Source of the DNA: an uncultured Alphaproteobacteria bacterium
Lineage (GTDB): Bacteria > Pseudomonadota > Alphaproteobacteria > GCA-2731375
DNA length: 64,000 nucleotides
NCBI GenBank assembly: GCA_951812805.1
Contig: CATOSZ010000006.1
Coordinates: 62,001 to 126,000 of the forward strand
Reading direction: 5' to 3'
Shown: positions 43,675 to 51,703 of the stretch, in pieces
How positions within the stretch are numbered: position 1 is the stretch's first letter
Layout: each line of letters starts with the position of its first letter
Made by a program: the position numbers and the translations under genes
Notes under the pieces: generated by a model
What the model saw: only the letters and a program-made list of their open reading frames with translations
Databases searched by the model: none
Told to the model about the DNA's origin: nothing

Positions 43675-44753
43675 TGAGCTTAACCCCAGATCAAACCACG
43701 GCACTGGCAGCCAAACTTCAGATCAAGCATGTCCGTGCCCGACGTGATGGCGATACGACTCGCCACTACATCGAAGGCTGGCATGTGATCTCCGAAGCCA
43801 ACCGCATTTTCGGGTATGACGGTTGGGATCGCGAGACATTGGAAACCCGCTGCCTCTGGCAAGGTGCCCGCCGCAACCGCCCGTGCTGCCTCTATTCAGC
43901 CAAGGTTCGTATCACCGTGCATGCCGGACCTCGCCGCATCATCCGCGATGGCCACGGAACAGGAGAAGGTGAAGGCGCAGACCCTGGGGAAGCCCATGAG
44001 AAAGCCTTGAAGGCGGCCGAAACCGATGCCACCAAACGCGCGCTCGTTACCTTCGGCAATCCCTTCGGCCTCGCGCTTTACGACACCGAACGAGAGGGCT
44101 TGAGCCGCCGGTGTAGTTCGCGGCGGCGGCGTGGCCTGACCTGGCAGCTAAATCTGGCCCACAGTACCAAACGGTTCGACGATCCCGTCGACCTCTGCAG
44201 CCAACTTCGCCAAGCGATCGAAGCCGCAGAAACGACCGAGAACCTCGAACGATTATGGGCTGCCAATCACGCCACCCTCGACCGATTGCGGCTCATTGCG
44301 CCAGGACTGACCGATCAACAGGGCCGACACTTCGCCGATCTCCTCGAGCGGCTGATCGCCGAGCGACGGCGGCACCTGAGACAGCCGGACTTCGATCGAA
44401 CCCACGCAGATTCCGATGTCCCAGCCGATCCGACACCTACCGACCACTCAGCCCCGGCGCACCCACGGCGAGTCCGCGACAAGAGCCAACTCGCTTTCGT
44501 CGCCCGCCAGCCTTGCCTTGTCTGCGGTCGCACACCCGTCCAGGCGCACCATCTCACCTTCATCCAGCCCAAGGCTATGAGCCGCAAGTCAGGTGATCAA
44601 TGGACCGTCCCACTCTGCGCCTTGCATCACCGCGCCCTGCACGATGCCGGCGACGAACGCGGCTGGTGGCGCCAACAGCAGATCGACGCCGAGAACGCTG
44701 CTCAGCAATTGTGGCAGGAACACCTGAACGCGGGGAGTTCGTCGGCGGCATGA
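43671..44753 (+). CDS. Rad52/Rad22-like recombinase with C-terminal HNH-type zinc domain
   Basis: 360 residues. The N-terminal half is Rad52-like: YIEGWHVISEANRIFGYDGW (about 32-51), the YSAKVRITV strand, GEGEGADPGEAHEKALKAAE (about 100-119) and TDATKRAL. The C-terminal 80 residues carry a Cys/His cluster, CLVCGRTPVQAHHL and LCALHHRALHD, resembling DUF968/HNH nuclease-like domains. This couples single-strand annealing with a possible nuclease in one chain. It is the last gene of the phage remnant and converges on ugd. Confidence 0.82.
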   Translation: MMSLTPDQTTALAAKLQIKHVRARRDGDTTRHYIEGWHVISEANRIFGYDGWDRETLETRCLWQGARRNRPCCLYSAKVRITVHAGPRRIIRDGHGTGEGEGADPGEAHEKALKAAETDATKRALVTFGNPFGLALYDTEREGLSRRCSSRRRRGLTWQLNLAHSTKRFDDPVDLCSQLRQAIEAAETTENLERLWAANHATLDRLRLIAPGLTDQQGRHFADLLERLIAERRRHLRQPDFDRTHADSDVPADPTPTDHSAPAHPRRVRDKSQLAFVARQPCLVCGRTPVQAHHLTFIQPKAMSRKSGDQWTVPLCALHHRALHDAGDERGWWRQQQIDAENAAQQLWQEHLNAGSSSAA

Positions 44754-44806
44754 GCGACCCGAAACCAGCCGCTAACTCCGGCCAGCCGCAAGCCGTGCTC
44801 GGCGGT

Positions 44807-46108
44807 CTAACGCCCAATGGATGTGTAGCGGAAGCCCCGCGCCGCCATGTCCTCCGGGCGGTAGATGTTTCTGAGGTCGACGATCACCGGGGCGTCCAGC
44901 CGCCGTTTGATCTCATCGAGATCGAGGGCGCGGAACTCGTTCCATTCGGTGATGATCACCAAGGCGTCGGCGCCGTCGGCTGCCGCATAGGCATCTTCGC
45001 ACCAGGCGACATCGCGCAGCAGCTGGCGCGCCGTCGCCATCCCCTGGGGATCGTAGGCCGCCACCGAAGCCCCCGCCCGAATCAGGGCCGGTACGATCTC
45101 CAGGCTCGGCGCTTCGCGCATGTCGTCGGTGTTGGGCTTGAAGGTGAGGCCGAGGACGCCGATCCGTTTGCCGGTGAGCCCACCGTCGAGTGCCGCCACC
45201 ACTTTCTCCGCCATCGCCGCCTTGCGCTTCTCGTTCACCGAGTCGACCGCCTCGACGATCTGTAAGGGTGCGCCGACCTCGCGGGCCGTCTCCAACAACG
45301 CTCGGGTATCCTTCGGAAAGCAGCTACCGCCGTAACCCGGGCCAGCGTGCAAGAACTTCGACCCGATCCGCCCATCGAGGCCAATGCCCCGCGCCACCTC
45401 CTGAACATCGGCGCCCACAGCCTCGCAGAGATCGGCGATCTCGTTGATGAAGCTGATCTTGGTCGCCAGGAAGGCATTGGCCGCGTACTTCGTCAGCTCC
45501 GCCGTCTCCCGGCTGGTGAACAGCACCGGCGTCTCGTTCAGAAACAGCGGCCGGTAGAGTTCCCGTGCGACCTCGCGCGAACGCTCCCCCGTGGCGCCGA
45601 CGACGATCCGGTCCGGGCGCATGAAGTCCTCGATCGCCGCCCCTTCGCGCAAGAACTCCGGGTTGGAGGCGATCTCGACCTCGGCATCGGGCCGCGTCGT
45701 GCGAATTCGACGTTCGATCTCCGTGCCCGTGCCGACCGGCACCGTCGATTTCGTCAAGACCACGGTCGGGCCGTCGAGCGCGCGGGCGATCTCCTCTGCC
45801 GCCGCCATGACGTAGCTCAGATCCGCCTGCCCGTCACCACGCCGGCTCGGCGTGCCGACGGCGATGAACACCGCCTCGGCGGCGCCGACCGCTGCCGCTG
45901 TATCCGTGGTGAAGCCGAGACGCCCGGCCGCCACGTTCTTTGCCAGCAGATCCTCCAAACCCGGCTCGTAGATCGGCACCCGTCCGGCCTTGAGCTCGCC
46001 GATCCGCCCCGCGTCTCTGTCCACGCAGGTGACGTGGTGGCCGAACTCGGAGAAACAAACGCCCGAAACCAAGCCGACATAGCCGCTGCCGATCATCGCC
46101 ACGCGCAT
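44807..46108 (-). CDS. ugd: UDP-glucose 6-dehydrogenase
   Basis: A 433-residue cytoplasmic enzyme oxidising UDP-glucose to UDP-glucuronate for exopolysaccharide or LPS. The NAD-binding GSGYVGLVSG is at the N terminus, KSTVPVGT near 120, NPEFLREG near 150, and the catalytic Cys in YGGSCFPKDT (about 258-267) with GLTFKPNTDD near 320. It starts 4 bp from the galU stop and is last in a leftward operon after galU. Confidence 0.96.
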   Translation of the reverse strand: MRVAMIGSGYVGLVSGVCFSEFGHHVTCVDRDAGRIGELKAGRVPIYEPGLEDLLAKNVAAGRLGFTTDTAAAVGAAEAVFIAVGTPSRRGDGQADLSYVMAAAEEIARALDGPTVVLTKSTVPVGTGTEIERRIRTTRPDAEVEIASNPEFLREGAAIEDFMRPDRIVVGATGERSREVARELYRPLFLNETPVLFTSRETAELTKYAANAFLATKISFINEIADLCEAVGADVQEVARGIGLDGRIGSKFLHAGPGYGGSCFPKDTRALLETAREVGAPLQIVEAVDSVNEKRKAAMAEKVVAALDGGLTGKRIGVLGLTFKPNTDDMREAPSLEIVPALIRAGASVAAYDPQGMATARQLLRDVAWCEDAYAAADGADALVIITEWNEFRALDLDEIKRRLDAPVIVDLRNIYRPEDMAARGFRYTSIGR

Positions 46109-46111
46109 AGG

Positions 46112-47002
46112 CTAGCTCTCCTCACCGGTGGCCCTGACGGTCGACGACAGGTAAGACGCCAGTCCTGGGCCGAGATCGTCCCGCGCCAGGGCAAAAGCAA
46201 CGGTTGCTTCCAGATAGCCGAGCTTGTCGCCACAGTCGAAACGCCGGCCTTCGTAGCGCAGGCCATGAAAGGGCATCCGCCCGATCAACCGCGCCATTGC
46301 ATCGGTGAGCTGGATCTCGCCGCCGGCCCCCGGTTCCATGGCATCGAGTTCGGCGAAGACGTCGGCCGAGAGGATGTAACGACCGATGATCGACAGGGTC
46401 GAAGGCGCATCGGCGGGATCGGGTTTCTCTACCAATCCGGAGACTTCCGCCAGCCGCCCGTCGTCGTGAGCGACATCGAGAATACCGTAGCGCCGCGTTT
46501 CCTCGCGCGGTACGTCCATCACCGCCACCAGGTTGCCGCCCATCTCCGCATGCGCGGCGACCATCTGTGCCATTACCGGCGTTTCCGCCTGCACCAGGTC
46601 GTCTGGCAGGATCACGGCGAAGGGCTCGTCGCCGACCAGATGGCGCGCGCACCACACGGCATGCCCAAGCCCGAGCGGCGACATCTGCCGGACATAGGCG
46701 ACCTGCCCCGGGCCCGGCAGCCAATCCTCGATCAACGCGACCAGATCCTGGCGGCCGCTCGCCTCCAGGCTGGTGGTCAGCAGATGCGAGTGATCGAAGT
46801 GATCCTCGATCGCCGTCTTGCCGCGGCTCGTGACGAAAATAAACTCCTCGATCCCCGCCGCCGCCGCCTCTTCCACCGCGTACTGGATCAGCGGCTTGTC
46901 GACCACGGGCAGCATTTCCTTCGGAATCGCCTTGGTCGCCGGCAGAAACCGCGTGCCGAGGCCACCTACCGGAAACACCGCCTTACGCACGTTCGCGGCC
47001 AT
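46112..47002 (-). CDS. galU: UTP-glucose-1-phosphate uridylyltransferase
   Basis: A 296-residue nucleotidyltransferase producing UDP-glucose. The signature GGLGTRFLPATKAIPKEMLP (about 12-31) is followed by GLGHAVWCAR, LPDDLVQ and EKPDP in family order. A GGAGG ribosome site 7 nt before the ATG fixes the start. It supplies the substrate for Ugd encoded next in the operon. Confidence 0.96.
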   Translation of the reverse strand: MAANVRKAVFPVGGLGTRFLPATKAIPKEMLPVVDKPLIQYAVEEAAAAGIEEFIFVTSRGKTAIEDHFDHSHLLTTSLEASGRQDLVALIEDWLPGPGQVAYVRQMSPLGLGHAVWCARHLVGDEPFAVILPDDLVQAETPVMAQMVAAHAEMGGNLVAVMDVPREETRRYGILDVAHDDGRLAEVSGLVEKPDPADAPSTLSIIGRYILSADVFAELDAMEPGAGGEIQLTDAMARLIGRMPFHGLRYEGRRFDCGDKLGYLEATVAFALARDDLGPGLASYLSSTVRATGEES

Positions 47003-47063
47003 GAAGGGCCTCCAGGAATTAGTGGCAACGACGAGACCCCGGCTCTCGACGCCGACAGCATAA

Positions 47064-47570
47064 TCAGTTATCGCGCCCGATTTTGTCCCGTTCGACACGG
47101 GTGCGCACCTGGCGGCCCATGATCTCGAGGAGCACGACGATCCTCGACTTTTCATCGACGCTCTCGACGATCGCGGCAACATCGACCAAGGCGCCGTGGG
47201 AAATGCGGACCTGCTCGCCCGGCCGAAAGCCGCCGCGCCAGGCTTCTAGATCAATGTATCCATCCGCCCCCTCGAGATGCTGGATGCCCGCGATCACCTC
47301 GTCGGGAACATGCGGTGGGCGCGCGCCGAATCGCACCAGCCCCTTGACCCCCTGGGCCATATCGATGGTCCGAGAACTGGTGACGTCCAGATCGACATTC
47401 ACGAAGAAATACCCGGGAAACAGCGGCCGCGTCACCAGCTCGCGCTTCCGCGCATGCTTGCGCCAGCGTTGCATCAGCGGCAGATAGACCTCGACATCCC
47501 GTTCCCAGAGATTTGTGCGCGCCCAAAGCTCCATGCGCGGCTTCGAGGCGACGGCATGCCACAGCTTCAT
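47064..47570 (-). CDS. NusG/RfaH-like specialised transcription antiterminator
   Basis: 168 residues with a NusG N-terminal domain (MKLWHAVASKPRMELWA, then PLFPGYFFVNVDL near 50-62) and a C-terminal KOW-like barrel (FRPGEQVRISHGALVDVAAIV, about 117-137, with Gly at the KOW turn). Operon-specific NusG paralogues ride with RNA polymerase to allow read-through of long polysaccharide operons. Its start overlaps the stop of the upstream regulator gene, and galU-ugd follow. Confidence 0.88.
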   Translation of the reverse strand: MKLWHAVASKPRMELWARTNLWERDVEVYLPLMQRWRKHARKRELVTRPLFPGYFFVNVDLDVTSSRTIDMAQGVKGLVRFGARPPHVPDEVIAGIQHLEGADGYIDLEAWRGGFRPGEQVRISHGALVDVAAIVESVDEKSRIVVLLEIMGRQVRTRVERDKIGRDN

Positions 47571-48184
47571 GAGTTCCGATCTCTCCCCTCACCGCCGGAC
47601 AGGATCGCCGGCAGATGAATGTCGTTGGCGGTAAAGCAAGGCGCCAGGGCCGTCAAGAGGCTGGCGGTCTCCCCCAGATCGACGACGACGGCGGCCTCGG
47701 CCGAAGACGGCATCTCGGAACCCACAGTACACTCGGCCATGCGAAGACGATCTGCGTCAATTACGCCCGCGACCTCGATATCGTTCGCCTTGGCGCAGAG
47801 GCGGGCGAGCTCCGCCAGCTCACCAGCGCCGATGATCACGACACGGTTGTGGCCCAGCATATCGCAACGCCGGTAGATCTGTTCCAGCTGCAAGCGCAGC
47901 GTCGTCACATATTTCAAGGACCCGGCCAGGTATCGCGCCGACAGCCGCGTCTTCTCCGAAAAGCCCTGCGGCGTCAGGAAATAACGGTAGCGATTGGGCT
48001 TGACCCGGCGGATCCGAACCCAGCCCTTGCGGGCGCAACGTTTCAGGTAGGCGTTGGTCAGTCCGAGCGCTATACCGAGTGAGTCCGCGAGGCGACGCTG
48101 CGTAAGGCGTTCCTCCGTCTCGACCGCTTCCAGCAGCTGCAACAGCAGCTCCCCGTCGGCGTCTTCGGCCAGCCGTCGCGACAT
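47567..48184 (-). CDS. Winged-helix EPS-operon regulator with Rossmann-like C-terminal region
   Basis: 205 residues. The N-terminal winged helix (about 14-75, LTQRRLADSLGIALGLTNAYL as recognition region) resembles the MarR-type EPS-associated regulators. The C-terminal part, HNRVVIIGAGELAELARL (about 112-129), looks like a CoA-binding/Rossmann sugar-nucleotide sensor. First gene of the operon regulator-antiterminator-galU-ugd. A palindrome 70-85 bp upstream is a likely self-operator. Confidence 0.82.
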   Translation of the reverse strand: MSRRLAEDADGELLLQLLEAVETEERLTQRRLADSLGIALGLTNAYLKRCARKGWVRIRRVKPNRYRYFLTPQGFSEKTRLSARYLAGSLKYVTTLRLQLEQIYRRCDMLGHNRVVIIGAGELAELARLCAKANDIEVAGVIDADRLRMAECTVGSEMPSSAEAAVVVDLGETASLLTALAPCFTANDIHLPAILSGGEGRDRNS

Positions 48185-48538
48185 GGTCGCGTCTCCGTTT
48201 CGCTACTAGATTTCCCGTCCGAGACATCTCTCGATGCCGCGCCCGGATAGCATGTTCAAATTATGAACGTCAAGCGAAACGCCGAGTGTCGTCGATCGAC
48301 GGCAACCCGATGGCATGGGTATTGATCGACCGGTTGTTTGCCCCGCTCGACACCACGGATTTCGGCCGGCTCGTTGCCGCTGCCAACAGGGTGTCGGACA
48401 ACGACAATAGCACGCCCGATGCCCAGCAGGGTTTCGACTCGTCGACACGAACCCCCCGTTACACTCCCGCCAACTTGCACTGCCCGGAGCGTTCTGGTCA
48501 GATGCCGTAGCTGAATCGCCGCCGATGACGAGGACGTT
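48185..48538. other. 354-bp divergent intergenic region
   Basis: It separates the leftward EPS regulator from the rightward selenoprotein gene. Apart from the palindrome at 48252 and a GACGAGGACG ribosome site before 48539, I see no gene; a frame at 48286-48510 has no coding character. Confidence 0.4.
48252..48270. promoter_or_regulatory. GTTCA-AATTA-TGAAC palindrome upstream of the EPS regulator
   Basis: Perfect arms GTTCA (48254-48258) and TGAAC (48264-48268) around AATTA, with partial symmetry one step further out. It is located 70-85 bp upstream of the leftward regulator gene, in an A+T-rich island. Good candidate operator. Confidence 0.5.
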
Positions 48539-49414
48539 ATGCACGTCGAATACATTCGATCGATCACCGAACGCTATGAGCGGCTCGGTTACCAACCCTA
48601 CCGCTGGTACGAGGCGCCCGACGACGGGGTGCTGGCACCGCTGAAGAAGCCGCTGTCAGAATCTCGTCTCGGTATGCTGTCGACCGCCGGCGCCTATGCG
48701 CTCGGCCAGGTGGCGTTCTTCTACAAGGACGACACCTCCATTCGGCGCATCCCGGCGACGACGCCGGTCGAGGACATGCGCTTCTCCCATATCACGGAGA
48801 ACTACCTGCCCGACGCCCGGCGCGATCCGAACTGCGTCTTTCCGCTGACCCCGCTGGCCCAACTGGCGGAGGAAGGCGTGATCGGCGAGCTGGCGGGTGA
48901 TCATCTCTCCTGCATGGGCGGTGTCTATTCGCAACGCCGCACCCGCGAGGAGATGCTACCCGCCATCGAAGAGGCCTTCGTCGAACAGGCCGTGGACGTC
49001 GCCCTGCTGGTCCCGTTGTGACCGGTCTGCCACCAGACCGTGAGTCTGGTCGCACGCCATCTCGAAGCCCGGGGCATCCCGACCCTCTGTATCGCCAGCG
49101 CCCGCGACATCATAATGGCTGGCCGGCCGCCGCGCGCGGTCTACGTCGACCATCCGTTGGGGCACACCACCGGCAAACCGTTCGATGCGGTCGATCAATT
49201 GGAGATCGTGCGCGCCGCGCTCGAGGCCTGGCCGCGTTTCGAGCGGCCGGCGCAAATCATCGATCTGCATCGGCGCTGGGCCGACAACGACGACTGGAAG
49301 GAAGGCGCCATGCGCGCCGAACAGGGCGATACACGTTCGCCCCGGGACGAGTCGCCGCGTTACCAGCATGATGCCGATCGCCTGGCTGCGGAGGCGCGCG
49401 CCGCCGGATCCTAG
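48539..49414 (+). CDS. GrdB/PrdB-family selenoprotein with in-frame UGA
   Basis: Read through the UGA at 49019-49021, this is one 291-codon gene. The protein matches the glycine/sarcosine/betaine reductase selenoprotein B family: an N-terminal half ending DVALLVPL, then Sec161-Pro-Val-Cys164-His-Gln-Thr (a UxxC redox motif), HLEARGIPTLCIASARDI, and AVYVDHPLGHTTGKPFD near 200-216. A hairpin fitting the bacterial SECIS follows the UGA. The redox substrate of these proteobacterial homologues is not known. The stop codon TAG lies in the CTAG used by the adjacent IS1182 copy, and the C terminus appears complete or nearly so. The alternative is a Cys gene killed by a nonsense mutation. Confidence 0.8.
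49030..49052 (+). promoter_or_regulatory. Bacterial SECIS-like hairpin
   Basis: ACCAGAC (49032-49038) and GTCTGGT (49044-49050) make a perfect 7-bp stem around the loop CGTGA, with a further C-G pair beyond one mismatch. The apical loop begins 17 nt after the UGA and has G as its second base, within the spacing and loop rules known for bacterial SECIS elements recognised by SelB. It lies inside the coding sequence, as in other bacterial selenoprotein genes. Confidence 0.7.
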
Positions 49415-50958
49415 CAGCCTGTCGGACTCGGGCATGCAAGGATTGGTAAGATTGGCTTGGCGGGCGTCGATGTCATGGATTTACCCCCATGAAGTTGCGA
49501 ACGCGGGTTGGCCCGCCCGTTCAGGCGTGGCTGAGGACGAACATCCGCTTGATGTTCCAGGAGAGCGTGGCCAAGGTCCATTCCCCCTTCGCCTTGTCGA
49601 GGCCGCGCAGGCTGAACTGACGCAAGCCCATCACCGATTTGATGATGCCGAACACCGGCTCCGGCGTCTGCTTGCGAAGCGCGTAGAGCGCCCGGCCCTC
49701 GGGTGTGGCCAGGCGATGGCACATCGCCTCGAGCGGCGTCGGATCCTCGGGCGCTGGCGGCGCCTCGGCGAAGCGGTCCCGCCAGGAAAGATGGTGGTGC
49801 TCCCGGCCGAGCGCGATCAGCGGCGCGATCTCCGCTTCCCCGCAGGCCTCGACGTTGGCCTGGCTGAAGTAGCCGCTGTCCGCCAACAGGGTCTCGACCT
49901 CGCCAAGCCCGTCCGGCAGGCCGGCGAGTGCTTCGAGCGTCGGTTCGATCTGCTGCTTGTCGTTCGCCGCCTGCACCACGTCGGCGCTGACCACCAGCAG
50001 GCTGCCGGCGGCCACCGCAGCCTGGGCGTTGTAGCACTGCTCGAAGCCGCCGCCGGCCACCGGCATGATGCGCGAGTCCGGGTCCGTCAGGTTGACCTGG
50101 TCCTTCGCCCGTGGCCCCGGCTCCGGCGGCTTCGGTGGCCGCCCGCCCGGCTTGCGGCCGGTCCGCGTTTCCTTCGCCTCGCGGGCTGCCAGCTTCTCTT
50201 CGTACTCCGCCTGCTCCCGCGCATGACGCTCGGCCGCCCGCGCCTCGATCTCCGCCTTCGCCGCGGCGATCGCCGCCAGCCGGTCCTCGCGCCGTGCCAG
50301 CTCCTCCGGCACGCTCATGCCGTCGGGAACCTCGGACCGGTCCGCCGCTTCCGCCAACGCCATCAACTCCGCCACCTCGGCCCGCAGCCGGGCTTCGATC
50401 TCGCCCGCACGCTGCCACGACAGGGCGCTGTGCCGGCTCGCGTCGGCATGGATCTTCGTCCCGTCCAGCGCCACCGTGCCCAGTTGCAGCATGCCGGCCT
50501 GCCGCGCCAGCAGCAGAACCTGCACGAACAGCCCCTCGATCAGCGGCAGGAAGCGACGGCGGAACGTGGCGATCGTGTCGTGGTCGGGGTGGTCGTTTGC
50601 CGCGATGAAGCGGAAGGCCACCGAATCATAGCTCGCCCGCTCCAGCTTCCGGCTGGAATGCACCCCCGTCGCGTAGCCGTAGATCAGCAGGCCCAGCAGG
50701 ACGCTCGGGTGATGCGCCGCCGAGCCCGAACCACGATAGGCCTTCACGAACGCAGAGAGATCCAGCTGCTCCAGCACATCGACCACGAAGCGCGCCAGAT
50801 GACGATCAGGCAGCCATTCGTCCACCGAAGGCGGCAGAAGATAGCTGGTCTCCCGGTCAACCTGTCGAAAGTTGCTCATCACAAAATCACCGCGCAGGAG
50901 AGAATCAGACCGTGACAGTGAATCTCATCTCGAAACTCGGCTCAAGTCCGACAGGCTG
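49415..50958 (-). mobile_element. IS1182-family insertion sequence, copy 2 (1544 bp)
   Basis: Same ends, length and orientation as copy 1, flanked by CTAG at 49411-49414 and 50959-50962. The left CTAG contains the stop codon of the selenoprotein gene; on the right the element runs straight into a cyclase gene lacking its first codons. Confidence 0.95.
49521..50879 (-). CDS. IS1182-family transposase, copy 2
   Basis: A 452-residue transposase identical in predicted protein sequence to copies 1 and 3, with the same DDE residues. The open frame and intact ends suggest it is active. Confidence 0.95.
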   Translation of the reverse strand: MSNFRQVDRETSYLLPPSVDEWLPDRHLARFVVDVLEQLDLSAFVKAYRGSGSAAHHPSVLLGLLIYGYATGVHSSRKLERASYDSVAFRFIAANDHPDHDTIATFRRRFLPLIEGLFVQVLLLARQAGMLQLGTVALDGTKIHADASRHSALSWQRAGEIEARLRAEVAELMALAEAADRSEVPDGMSVPEELARREDRLAAIAAAKAEIEARAAERHAREQAEYEEKLAAREAKETRTGRKPGGRPPKPPEPGPRAKDQVNLTDPDSRIMPVAGGGFEQCYNAQAAVAAGSLLVVSADVVQAANDKQQIEPTLEALAGLPDGLGEVETLLADSGYFSQANVEACGEAEIAPLIALGREHHHLSWRDRFAEAPPAPEDPTPLEAMCHRLATPEGRALYALRKQTPEPVFGIIKSVMGLRQFSLRGLDKAKGEWTLATLSWNIKRMFVLSHA

Positions 50959-51703
50959 CTAGAGGGCCAAGGTCTCGGCAAATATGCCGAGGCGTTCGAT
51001 GAGAACGATATCGACCTCGATGTCCTTCCCGTCCTGAGCGACGACGAACTCAAGGAACTCGGCCTGTCGTTGGGCCATCGCAAGAAATTGCTCATGGCCA
51101 TCGGCAAACTCGGCGGCGGTGTGGGCGTTGTCGGTGCCGATGTCGACCAACCCGCCGTGGCGTCCACAGCCGATACCACGCCCCCGTCCGGCGAGGCGGA
51201 GCGCCGGCAGTTGACCGTGATGTTTTGCGATCTGGTCGGCTCCACCGCGCTGTCGACGAAGCTCGATCCCGAGGACATGGGCGATGTCATCCGAGCCTAT
51301 CAGGAAACCTGTACCCGCGTAGTGGAGAGCTGCGGCGGGCACGTGGCAAAATATATGGGCGACGGAATTCTGGTCTACTTCGGTTATCCGATGGCGCACG
51401 AATATGACGCCGAGAACGCCGTGCGTGCCGGACTGGAGATTGCCGAAACGGTGCCACGGCTTCGGGTCGGCAACGTCGAGGACCTCGCCGCGCGCATCGG
51501 CATCGCGACGGGGCTGGTCATGGTCGGCGAACTCGTCGGTGCGGGAGCGGCTCGGGAAGAGGCGGTCGTCGGCGATACGCCGAACCTGGCCGCTCGGTTG
51601 CAGGACGTCGCGGCGCCGGGGTCAGTGGCGATCGCGGGAGAGACCCGTCAGTTGCTCGGCGATATGTTCGAATTGGAGTCGATGGGACAACGGGCCCTGA
51701 AGG

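Noticed and set aside
45347-47122. Long open frame antisense to ugd and galU
   Set aside because: A shadow of two clear enzyme genes, with an Arg-rich composition and no start signal.
48539-49021. Reading 48539-49021 and 49040-49414 as two separate genes
   Set aside because: The second segment is in the same frame, has no ribosome site, and the two halves together match one GrdB-family protein with the TGA at the redox site and a SECIS-like hairpin behind it.
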